From: UM-FILTER-36-13 sp964394835
GTDB taxonomy: Bacteria > Patescibacteriota > Patescibacteriia > UBA1558 > GWA2-36-10
DNA length: 5,276 nucleotides
Direction of reading: 5' to 3'
NCBI GenBank assembly: GCA_964394835.1
Contig: CAYMZA010000032.1
Location: 1 to 5,276 of the forward strand
Numbering within the stretch: the stretch's first letter is position 1; every line of letters starts with the position of its first letter. The notes beneath the pieces were generated by a model, which was given only the letters and a program-made list of their open reading frames with translations, was not told the origin of the DNA and did not search any database. Position numbers and translations under genes: made by a program. Of this stretch, positions 1 through 5,263 are shown piece by piece.

Positions 1-315
1 ACCCTGATCACCTGCTCCACCCGTATCTACACCATTAGCAATATCTGAACTTTGTTGAACAATATTAACATCAACTTCTATATCATCTTCATAACCTATT
101 TCTCTATATACATCTTTAGCAATCTTTTTAAAATTAACATCTGCTTTACTAGTTATCTCACCCATTATAACAATCCTACCATGACCACCTAAAGTTTCTA
201 CAGCTACTCTACTGTAAGGATCTTGTTTTAAACACTCATCTAAAATAGCATCAGATATTTGATCACACACCTTATCAGGATGACCAAATGTTACATTTTC
301 TGCTGTTTTTAACAT
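1..315 (-). CDS. metK: S-adenosylmethionine synthetase, N-terminal part (cut by window edge)
   Basis: MetK makes S-adenosylmethionine from methionine and ATP in the cytoplasm, releasing phosphate and pyrophosphate. Only the first 105 codons are present; the gene runs off the left edge. Reading the minus strand from the ATG at 315 gives a protein beginning MLKTAENVTF, followed by the family's N-terminal signature GHPDKVCDQISD (residues 11-22), and ending in GAGDQG (100-105), the nucleotide-binding motif. His12 and Asp14 match catalytic-site residues of the family. The stretch VETLGGHGRIVIMGEIT (39-55) departs from the E. coli type and resembles versions I associate with Patescibacteria (recollection, not a search). 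No SD precedes the ATG: the 20 bases upstream are almost all A and T. The start is chosen because it lies just before the conserved domain and there is no better alternative. A SAM-I riboswitch lies directly upstream, so product feedback is expected. The identity is certain; completeness beyond the edge is unknown. Confidence 0.97.
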   Translation of the reverse strand, partial: MLKTAENVTFGHPDKVCDQISDAILDECLKQDPYSRVAVETLGGHGRIVIMGEITSKADVNFKKIAKDVYREIGYEDDIEVDVNIVQQSSDIANGVDTGGAGDQG

Positions 316-336
316 AATATATTATTAATACTTAAA

Positions 337-360
337 ATACTTCCCAAAATAGAGAAGTAT
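337..360 (-). terminator. Putative riboswitch-controlled terminator hairpin before metK
   Basis: On the minus strand, ATACTTCTC (360-352) pairs with GGGAAGTAT (345-337) through nine base pairs, one of them G-U, around the loop TATTTT. A short U-rich stretch (TTTTAAG) follows. This is the usual place for the expression platform of a SAM-I riboswitch. A competing antiterminator can be drawn: AAGATAA (377-371, the 3' side of riboswitch helix P1) pairs with TTAT and CTT (362-359 and 357-355), with A358 bulged. That would capture the 5' arm of the terminator when SAM is absent. The U-tract is weak, so termination efficiency is uncertain. Sequestration of a ribosome site is less likely, because the hairpin ends 21 nt before the start codon. 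Confidence 0.65.
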
Positions 361-368
361 AACTGAAA

Positions 369-468
369 GATTATCTTTCCCTACTAAGGGTTTGGACTTA
401 GCACCTTATCACATGACAGGTTGCTGGTAGGTCTTAGAGCCAAATCTCTCTCTACACTCTTGATAAAC
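369..468 (-). ncRNA. SAM-I (S-box) riboswitch aptamer in the metK leader
   Basis: The RNA senses S-adenosylmethionine and usually switches downstream transcription off when SAM is plentiful. On the minus strand the class hallmarks come in order. TTATCAAGAG (466-457) is the 5' side of P1 plus the kink-turn lead-in. GTAG (455-452) pairs with CTAC (430-427) to make P2, and AGCAACC (425-419) follows. ACCT and AGGT form P3, leading into GGTGCTAA (404-397). CCCT-TAGT-AGGG (390-379) makes P4. GAAAGATAA (379-371) closes P1, with GATAA pairing TTATC. The P2 loop TTTGG (444-440) is complementary to CCAAA (395-391), replacing the common CUGG-CCAG pseudoknot; this looks like a compensatory change that preserves the fold. 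The position, immediately upstream of metK and downstream of a promoter, fits the family. Exact ends are approximate. Confidence 0.95.
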
Positions 469-487
469 ATTATTTAATTGTGATATT

Positions 488-516
488 AGTATACATTACT
501 TTGTCAAAAAACTCAA
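488..516 (-). promoter_or_regulatory. Predicted metK promoter
   Basis: On the minus strand, TTGAGT (516-511) and TATACT (493-488) are spaced by 17 bases, close to the sigma-70 consensus. Initiation near 481 would leave about 15 nt before riboswitch helix P1, which suits a riboswitch leader. An alternative in the same place is TTGACA (505-500) with TATCAC 16 bases on. The elements interleave with those of the divergent plus-strand gene. Confidence 0.6.
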
Positions 517-528
517 ATAGTGTAATAA
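501..528 (+). promoter_or_regulatory. Predicted promoter of the small winged-helix gene
   Basis: TTGTCA (501-506) is followed after 16 bases by TAATAA (523-528), preceded by TG. Transcription would start near 535. That falls downstream of the ATG at 532, which supports the ATG at 556 as the real start. The boxes overlap those of the opposite-strand metK promoter, so the two promoters probably compete. Confidence 0.45.
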
Positions 529-555
529 TACATGTGTAATAGTAAATACAAAGAT

Positions 556-855
556 ATGAAATTATCTAAATTACAAAAGTATATTCTAAAAACAAGTTTT
601 TTAGATTCTCGTTTAAAAATTCCCAGAACTATTTTTATTAAATTTTACGGTAAAAGAAAAAAACCTAACAAAGATATTAGAACTAAAATTATATCTAAAA
701 GCATTGAAAGGTTAATAGATAAAGGAGTTATAATAGGTTTTGGAGAAAAAACTCAATTTAAACTATACATACGACAAATAAAATTAACAAAAAAAGGTAA
801 AAATATATCCCGTAAATTATTAGGAGAACAAACTAAAATATCTTTTAAGAAGTAA
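556..855 (+). CDS. Small winged-helix-like protein, probably DNA-binding
   Basis: A basic 99-residue protein read from the ATG at 556. The N-terminus (MKLSKLQKYILKTSFL) looks like the first helix of a winged helix-turn-helix. Residues 42-59 (RTKIISKSIERLIDKGVI) look like the recognition helix and its turn. Residues 68-84 (FKLYIRQIKLTKKGKNI) resemble a beta wing ending in the 'LTkkG' step common in MarR-like proteins. Lysine and arginine are abundant, as expected for nucleic-acid binding. No effector domain is visible. An in-frame ATG at 532 would add eight residues (MCNSKYKD), but the predicted transcription start lies at or beyond it; neither start has an SD. The gene is divergent from metK with interleaved promoters, so it could act on that region, though nothing shows this. 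Its G+C is very low. Its stop codon directly abuts the stop of rlmN on the other strand. Function and targets are inferred. Confidence 0.75.
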   Translation: MKLSKLQKYILKTSFLDSRLKIPRTIFIKFYGKRKKPNKDIRTKIISKSIERLIDKGVIIGFGEKTQFKLYIRQIKLTKKGKNISRKLLGEQTKISFKK

Positions 856-1848
856 TTATTTATTTTTATTAGCTAATTGACCACAAGCAGCATCTATATC
901 TTGACCAAAACTATATCTTTGTGTAACAGAAACACCTTCTTTTTCTAATGTGTTTATAAACTTTTGAACATCTTTAGTATTAGAAGCTTTAAAAACATCT
1001 GTAGGATTATATGCAATAATATTAACCATGTACAATGGTTTTTTCATTAACTTAGCTAACTCTTTAGCTTGAGTGATACTATCATTCACACCTTTAATCA
1101 TTAAATATTCAAACATTACTCTACGACCAGTTTTAGATATATATTTATCTATTGATTTAAATAGTTTATCTAAAGAATACTTTTTATTAACAGGCGTTAA
1201 TTCGCTTCTTAAATTATCATTAGGCGCATGTAAAGATATTGCTAAATTTACCTGCATTTTTTCTTTAGATAATTTGTCTATCCCATCTATTATTCCACTA
1301 GTTGATATAGAAATATGTCTAGCACCTATACCTAAATCTGTATTCAAATATTCAATACTTTTAATAGTATTGTCATAATTTAAAAAAGGTTCCCCCATTC
1401 CCATATAAACAACATTAGAAACTCTTTTATCTTCTTTTTTAAGTATACGAGAAAAAAATAGAACTTGATCTAATATCTCACCTACTTCTAAATTTCTTTT
1501 AAAACCCAACTTTCCAGTAGCACAAAACTTACAAGCAAGAGAACAGCCTACTTGAGTAGATACGCAAACAGTATGTCTTCCATCTTTATGGTACAACATA
1601 ACCGTTTCTATCTTTAACCCATCTTTTAATGTAATTAAAGCTTTAATAGTTTTACTATCTTTAGAATTAAAAATCTGTCCATCTATTCCTAATGAACAGT
1701 CTTTATTTAACTCATCTTTTAAACTATTAGGAATATTAGAAATGTCAGACCAACTATTTACTAATTTCTTAAAAACAGCATCTTTAATTTGTTGAACACG
1801 ATACTTAGGTTGATCTTCTAATATTTTATATAATCTAATTAAATTCAT
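856..1848 (-). CDS. rlmN: Dual-specificity RNA methyltransferase RlmN (radical SAM)
   Basis: RlmN methylates C2 of an adenine in 23S rRNA (A2503 in E. coli) and of A37 in some tRNAs, using two SAM molecules and a [4Fe-4S] cluster. The 330-residue protein is complete and close to the family's usual length. After an N-terminal helical region it has the radical-SAM motif with cluster cysteines Cys102, Cys106 and Cys109 (GCSLACKFCATG, 101-112). Cys95 sits seven residues before the cluster, matching the E. coli Cys118 position, and Cys322 in AACGQL (320-325) matches E. coli Cys355; together they form the methyl-carrier cysteine pair. YMGMGEP (148-154) is the SAM-binding GGEP-like motif. The ATG overlaps the TAA of the upstream transpeptidase gene by one base, so translation is probably coupled; there is no separate SD or promoter. 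No terminator hairpin is visible after the stop, which abuts the stop of the convergent winged-helix gene. Cfr-type resistance enzymes are related, but the sequence and motifs fit housekeeping RlmN. Confidence 0.97.
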   Translation of the reverse strand: MNLIRLYKILEDQPKYRVQQIKDAVFKKLVNSWSDISNIPNSLKDELNKDCSLGIDGQIFNSKDSKTIKALITLKDGLKIETVMLYHKDGRHTVCVSTQVGCSLACKFCATGKLGFKRNLEVGEILDQVLFFSRILKKEDKRVSNVVYMGMGEPFLNYDNTIKSIEYLNTDLGIGARHISISTSGIIDGIDKLSKEKMQVNLAISLHAPNDNLRSELTPVNKKYSLDKLFKSIDKYISKTGRRVMFEYLMIKGVNDSITQAKELAKLMKKPLYMVNIIAYNPTDVFKASNTKDVQKFINTLEKEGVSVTQRYSFGQDIDAACGQLANKNK

Positions 1849-2597
1849 TACTCAATAACTACTTTAGTATCATATTGACTCCACCAATATAATGGCTCCA
1901 TATCTTCATAAGAAACATTAACACAACCATGACTCATGGGATTACCAAAATTATTATGCCAGTAAGCTCCATGGATATAGTAACGATATCTTTGAGTTGT
2001 AAAGTGTAAATTCCATTTAGTGTCTGGATAATCAAAATTATACCCTCCATAATGTTTAAATGGTACTTTATCTAAAATTTTAAATTCTCCAGTAGGTGTA
2101 GGCATACTAGCTAAACCACTTGATATTGGAAAAGAACCAAATAATTTATTATCGAAGTAATAACTTAAATATTGCTCTGCTAAATTAACTTTAATAACTT
2201 TCTCTAATTGAATAGGTTCTGAGTTTAATGGATCATAACTAGCAGCAACCTCAGTACCATCTAAATATAAATCACCATCAGAATCAGGATTCATTAATCC
2301 TGTTCCTAAAACTATTTCCCAATAATCATTTAAATAATCATTATCCGAATCTACTTTAATTAATTTTTTACCATCTCCATGTCTAGGAGAATAATTATTA
2401 TCTATTTCTAATCCATCATTGTAACCATCACCATCTGTGTCTGGATTATTAGGATCAGTATAGTAAATATTAACTTCATCTAAATCATTTAAACCATCAT
2501 TATCCATATCACAAGAGTTATAATAACAATTATCCTCTGCAAAAGATATCATAGGAAATAATAGTAATAATATTAATATATATTTAAACATACACAT
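1848..2597 (-). CDS. Secreted L,D-transpeptidase (YkuD domain) with thrombospondin type 3 repeats
   Basis: The product is predicted to be exported and to cross-link peptidoglycan stem peptides or attach proteins to the wall. The 249 residues show a signal peptide (MCMFKYILILLLLFPMISFA, 1-20) with a likely signal peptidase I site after Ala20. Four acidic calcium-binding-type repeats follow, beginning near residues 30, 53, 83 and 105 (for example DTDGDGYND). A YkuD catalytic domain spans about 133-248. Its active-site block has His209 in IHG and the SHGC motif with His223 and nucleophile Cys225 (222-225), the H-x(13)-HGC pattern of the family. Cys24 and Cys29 could form a disulfide. The start could also be the second Met (2591), which leaves a more typical signal peptide; no SD precedes either. 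A promoter lies just upstream and the gene overlaps rlmN by one base. Calcium binding and exact substrate are inferred from the family. Confidence 0.93.
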   Translation of the reverse strand: MCMFKYILILLLLFPMISFAEDNCYYNSCDMDNDGLNDLDEVNIYYTDPNNPDTDGDGYNDGLEIDNNYSPRHGDGKKLIKVDSDNDYLNDYWEIVLGTGLMNPDSDGDLYLDGTEVAASYDPLNSEPIQLEKVIKVNLAEQYLSYYFDNKLFGSFPISSGLASMPTPTGEFKILDKVPFKHYGGYNFDYPDTKWNLHFTTQRYRYYIHGAYWHNNFGNPMSHGCVNVSYEDMEPLYWWSQYDTKVVIE

Positions 2598-2610
2598 ATA
2601 ATACCATAAA

Positions 2611-2639
2611 TATATAAATTACTCTACTTGACAATTCAA
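2611..2639 (-). promoter_or_regulatory. Predicted promoter of the L,D-transpeptidase-rlmN operon
   Basis: On the minus strand, TTGAAT (2639-2634) and TATATA (2616-2611) are 17 bases apart. Initiation about seven bases on, near 2604, would leave only about 7 nt before the ATG at 2597 or 13 nt before the ATG at 2591. The message would be nearly leaderless, in keeping with the absence of an SD. Its -35 box touches that of the rightward promoter. Confidence 0.5.
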
Positions 2640-2656
2640 AGAATAAAAGTTATGAT
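2628..2656 (+). promoter_or_regulatory. Strong promoter of the orphan gene unit
   Basis: TTGACA (2628-2633, perfect -35) and TATGAT (2651-2656, five of six -10 bases) are 17 bases apart. This is the best sigma-70-type match in the window. Transcription should start near 2663, giving a leader of about 105 nt before the ATG at 2768. Confidence 0.8.
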
Positions 2657-2662
2657 ATGTCT

Positions 2663-2767
2663 CTGTTCTTTAAATAAAAAAATAAGGAGGTTGAACACAA
2701 AAATGTAAGTTTTTTCACGGAGGAGTTAGCCCAAGCTAACAAAGATTACACAAAAAGGAGTCATGAA
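2663..2767 (+). promoter_or_regulatory. Unusual mRNA leader of the orphan gene (SD-like sites, start-stop pair, hairpin)
   Basis: The leader carries three purine-rich SD-like stretches: AAGGAGGT (2684-2691), GGAGGAG (2719-2725) and AAGGAG (2755-2760). The first is followed 12 nt later by ATG TAA (2703-2708), a start codon directly followed by a stop. The second overlaps a perfect hairpin, GTTAGC-CCAA-GCTAAC (2725-2740). The third serves the real gene, seven bases before its ATG. A second mini-frame (ATG AAA TGA, 2763-2771) overlaps the gene start, but the SD is too close to use it. I recognise no known riboswitch or RNA family here. Translation-dependent control or a ribosome-binding role is possible but is only an inference. 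Confidence 0.45.
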
Positions 2768-3109
2768 ATGACCGAAAAAAGACAAGTCCAGTCCAACAAT
2801 GCTATTATGAACCAATTTCTTTTCCATATAGGTGAAAGAAACAAGCCCAAAACCAAAGAAGAAGCCATATCTTTAGCAAAGGATATAAAAGAAAAATGGC
2901 GCCTTAAAGGACAAACGCTTGTAACAAGCACACATAATCGATTAATGAGTAGTTGTAATGAAGCTATGAGGTTAAGAGAAAATGGTGGCGAAGAATATGA
3001 TATACTTTGCGCAATGGTAAATGAACTGGCTAACAGGCCAGGTAAAAAACTAAATGCAAATCCACGTTTTAAAATTATTATAGACTCTCTTAAAAGAGCA
3101 ACCTTCTAA
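2768..3109 (+). CDS. Orphan 113-residue protein, hypothetical
   Basis: I do not recognise this protein. It is soluble, with no signal peptide or membrane segment, charged, and probably all-helical. Helix-like stretches are near residues 10-24, 30-46, 51-72, 75-90 and 98-112. The two cysteines (near residues 58 and 81) do not form a metal motif. Basic patches such as KEKWRLKGQ and ANRPGKKLNANPR could touch nucleic acid or partners; that is conjecture. The gene is very likely real: a near-consensus promoter, SD AAGGAG seven bases before the ATG, and a strong terminator close behind the stop. The start at 2768 is fixed by that spacing. By hand count its G+C is about 33-38% in sampled 60-base lines, against roughly 22-30% in the neighbours sampled, and it is the only gene here with a clear SD. 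It is transcribed alone and divergently from the transpeptidase operon. High expression or horizontal origin would each explain the differences. Confidence 0.85.
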   Translation: MTEKRQVQSNNAIMNQFLFHIGERNKPKTKEEAISLAKDIKEKWRLKGQTLVTSTHNRLMSSCNEAMRLRENGGEEYDILCAMVNELANRPGKKLNANPRFKIIIDSLKRATF

Positions 3110-3118
3110 ACAAAAACT

Positions 3119-3180
3119 ATCCGTTAAGTACTCACAGACTAAACACACTTAAAAACAACAGAGTATTTAACGGATTTTTT
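3119..3180 (+). terminator. Strong intrinsic terminator of the orphan gene
   Basis: ATCCGTTAAGTACTC (3119-3133) pairs with GAGTATTTAACGGAT (3161-3175) over 15 base pairs with a single G-U, followed by a T-run. The loop of 27 bases (3134-3160) is unusually long, A/C-rich and contains only one G, so it should stay unpaired. It begins 9 nt after the stop codon. Confidence 0.92.
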
Positions 3181-3185
3181 ATTTT

Positions 3186-3214
3186 AAAAAAACACTCTAT
3201 TATTAGAGTGTTTT
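3186..3214 (-). terminator. Terminator of the lipoprotein-pyruvate kinase operon, probably bidirectional
   Basis: AAAACACTCTA (3189-3199) and TAGAGTGTTTT (3204-3214) form an 11-bp perfect stem around a four-base loop. On the minus strand it ends in a run of seven T, 6 nt after the pyruvate kinase stop. The other strand also ends in four T, so it may back up the orphan gene's terminator and insulate the convergent units. Confidence 0.9.
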
Positions 3215-3220
3215 AATGTG

Positions 3221-4648
3221 TTATCTATCTAATATACGTTTTACTTTATATATTTCAAATCTATTAGTAAGACCCTTGACTGATAGTATATCTCCTGAGG
3301 TAATTACTATATTATCTTTTTTTTCTAATAACTTTTTATTATAACATTCAGATATCATACCATTAATCATCTTCTTATGATCTTTATATTTATTTTTAGT
3401 GAATATAGGATAAACACCCCAACTAAGCTGTAATTGCCTTAAAACAGTCATATTATGAGTAACAGCATAAATTAAACACTTTGGTTTAAACCTAGAAACT
3501 TTTCTTGCTGTAAATCCTGATTCAGTAGGCGTTAGGATAGCTTTGATATTTAAAAAATTTGTAGACTCATATACAGCTCTGGTAACAAAAAGTGATGTTT
3601 CGTATTTAGATTTATCATTTTTATTATAAAACTCTCCAGTTATTTTATTATCAATACTATTCTCATACTTCTTAATAATAATAGACATTGTTTCAATAGC
3701 GTCTATTGGATACTTACCATTAGCAGTTTCTCCTGAAAGCATTAATGCATCAGCACCTTGTAAAATAGCTTGCACAACATCACTAACCTCAGCTCTAGTT
3801 GGTCTAGGGCTTGATTTCATACTTTCTAACATTTGCGTAGCTACGATAACTGGTTTACCTAACTCATTACATTTTGTAATAAGTTTTTTTTGTATCATAG
3901 GCACATCTTCCAATGGAACTTCTACTCCTAAGTCTCCTCTAGCTATCATTACACCAGAGGATTTATATATTATTTCTTCAAAATTCTCAACAGCCTTAAC
4001 ATGTTCTATTTTAGATATAATTCTAACTGAAGATTTATATTTATTAATTAAAGAAAGTATTTCTTCAATATCTTTTTTTTCTCTAACAAAAGATGCTGCT
4101 ACAAAATCAACGTTTTGTTTTATGCCAAACTTAATATCTTCTTTGTCTTTTTTAGATAAAAATGGAATTTCAACATTATGACCTTGTATTGATACAGTTT
4201 TTTTTGATCCTAATACCCCACCATTTATAACCTTGGTAAGTATATTTCCTTTTTCTTTTTTTATTACAATTAACTCAATAAACCCATCATCTATAAGTAA
4301 TAAGTCACCTTTTTTAAGTTTATTAAGATTATTATAAGAAATTGATAATTTAGATTTATCGCCTTCATACTCCTTATTTGTAATAAGTAATTTTTGATTA
4401 TCCTTGTATTCAATTTCTCCACCTTTTATTTCTCCAGTTCTAATTTCTGGACCTTTTGTATCTAATAGAATAGCTATTCTATCACTTACTTTTCGTATAT
4501 TTGAGATTACTTTTGTAAAATATTCATGATTACCATGAGAAAAATTTAATCTGGCAACATTCATGCCAGATTTATATAGCTTATTAATCATCTCTACACT
4601 ATCAGAAGATGGACCAATTGTAGCTACAATCTTTGTATTTTTTTTCAT
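3221..4648 (-). CDS. pyk: Pyruvate kinase
   Basis: Pyruvate kinase converts phosphoenolpyruvate and ADP to pyruvate and ATP, the last step of glycolysis, in the cytoplasm. The protein is complete at 475 residues, the usual length without the extra C-terminal PEP-utiliser domain some Gram-positives carry. Visible motifs in order: KIVATIGPSS (6-15); VARLNFSHG (31-39) with the active-site Arg33 and Asn35; LLDTKGPEIRTG (61-72); the B domain at about 70-165; IISKIEH (210-216) with catalytic Lys213; MIARGDLGVE (234-243) with the metal ligand Asp239; and the long block from KPVIVATQML to LSGETANGKYP (265-314). A C-terminal allosteric-type domain spans about 345-472. Glu68 sits where the rabbit enzyme has Glu117, which points to a potassium-dependent enzyme. 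The gene lies 17 nt behind a lipoprotein gene with no SD and no internal promoter that I can see, so it is probably cotranscribed. The start is fixed by the conserved N-terminus. Confidence 0.98.
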   Translation of the reverse strand: MKKNTKIVATIGPSSDSVEMINKLYKSGMNVARLNFSHGNHEYFTKVISNIRKVSDRIAILLDTKGPEIRTGEIKGGEIEYKDNQKLLITNKEYEGDKSKLSISYNNLNKLKKGDLLLIDDGFIELIVIKKEKGNILTKVINGGVLGSKKTVSIQGHNVEIPFLSKKDKEDIKFGIKQNVDFVAASFVREKKDIEEILSLINKYKSSVRIISKIEHVKAVENFEEIIYKSSGVMIARGDLGVEVPLEDVPMIQKKLITKCNELGKPVIVATQMLESMKSSPRPTRAEVSDVVQAILQGADALMLSGETANGKYPIDAIETMSIIIKKYENSIDNKITGEFYNKNDKSKYETSLFVTRAVYESTNFLNIKAILTPTESGFTARKVSRFKPKCLIYAVTHNMTVLRQLQLSWGVYPIFTKNKYKDHKKMINGMISECYNKKLLEKKDNIVITSGDILSVKGLTNRFEIYKVKRILDR

Positions 4649-4665
4649 TATTTTTATTTTTTATT

Positions 4666-5226
4666 TTATAACTCTTCTAAAAATTTAATTCCAAACTCTC
4701 TAAAACCTTGTATAATATCATCTACATTGTCATTAGTTATACTAATTCCAAATGAACTAGCTTGAGATATAACTTCATTATTCTCTACAATATTATTCAT
4801 TTCAGCATCACTTAATTGACTGACTTTATCCTGTATTTCAGTTAAAAACTCTGTATCTGATAATATAGAAGTAAAATCAATAGTATTACCTACTACTAAA
4901 TAATCAGGATTACTTAATCCAAAATCAGTAGAGTTATCCACAATCCTATCTTTTACAGTATCTATTAAATAAGTTTGACTAGCTTCATCTAAATTATTCC
5001 AAGAATCACCAATTACATTTTCTAATTGTTTAGATGATAAGCTCCAAATAGTATCTCCTGGAGCTATAGTCATATTAGCATTAATATCTACAGTTTCTAC
5101 AACATTAATTTCTTCTTGTTTTTCTTGATTATCATTGCCTTTAACAAATGGTATTTTTAAATTACCACCTCCACTACATCCAGTTAAAACAACTAATAAT
5201 ACAAAACTTAAAAATATTTTCTTCAT
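4666..5226 (-). CDS. Lipoprotein with a LysM-like peptidoglycan-binding region
   Basis: A predicted membrane-anchored lipoprotein of 186 residues facing the cell wall. The N-terminus MKKIFLSFVLLVVLTGC is a lipoprotein signal peptide, with the lipobox LTGC and lipidated Cys17. A Gly/Ser and charged linker follows (18-50). Residues 53-63 (TIAPGDTIWSL) match the opening of a LysM fold, and 109-118 (YLVVGNTIDF) match its closing strand. About 45 residues lie between them, instead of the usual 25-30, including NLDEASQTYLIDTVKDRIVDN, which suggests an enlarged LysM variant. The acidic tail (119-186) looks helical and is unrecognised. The ATG at 5226 is preferred because it gives the textbook MKK signal start; an in-frame GTG at 5232 would add two residues. 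No SD is present, and the predicted transcription start is only a few bases upstream. The gene precedes pyruvate kinase by 17 nt; no functional tie to glycolysis is known. Lipoprotein confidence is high; glycan binding is inferred. Confidence 0.85.
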   Translation of the reverse strand: MKKIFLSFVLLVVLTGCSGGGNLKIPFVKGNDNQEKQEEINVVETVDINANMTIAPGDTIWSLSSKQLENVIGDSWNNLDEASQTYLIDTVKDRIVDNSTDFGLSNPDYLVVGNTIDFTSILSDTEFLTEIQDKVSQLSDAEMNNIVENNEVISQASSFGISITNDNVDDIIQGFREFGIKFLEEL

Positions 5227-5236
5227 ATACACATAA

Positions 5237-5263
5237 ATTATTACATAATCAACTATTTGTCAA
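5237..5263 (-). promoter_or_regulatory. Predicted promoter of the lipoprotein-pyruvate kinase operon
   Basis: On the minus strand, a perfect TTGACA (5263-5258) is followed after 15 bases by AATAAT (5242-5237), five of six -10 bases; TAATTT at 17-base spacing is a weaker alternative. Initiation near 5230 would leave about 4 nt before the ATG at 5226, so the message would be almost leaderless. Confidence 0.55.

Noticed and set aside
532..555. Upstream ATG extending the winged-helix protein by eight residues
   Set aside because: The predicted transcription start is at or after this ATG, and the added residues do not extend the helix that starts at the ATG at 556.
869..878. Perfect palindrome ATTAGCTAAT as a terminator or operator
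   Set aside because: It lies inside the rlmN coding end, has no loop and no T-run, and AT-rich palindromes of this size are expected by chance.
1073..1378. Open frame of 101 codons on the plus strand
   Set aside because: It lies wholly inside rlmN on the opposite strand, has no SD or promoter, and its translation is hydrophobic antisense of conserved RlmN sequence.
2763..2771. ATG AAA TGA mini-frame overlapping the orphan gene start
   Set aside because: Its ATG is only two bases from the SD, too close for initiation; the ATG at 2768 has ideal spacing. It is probably chance.
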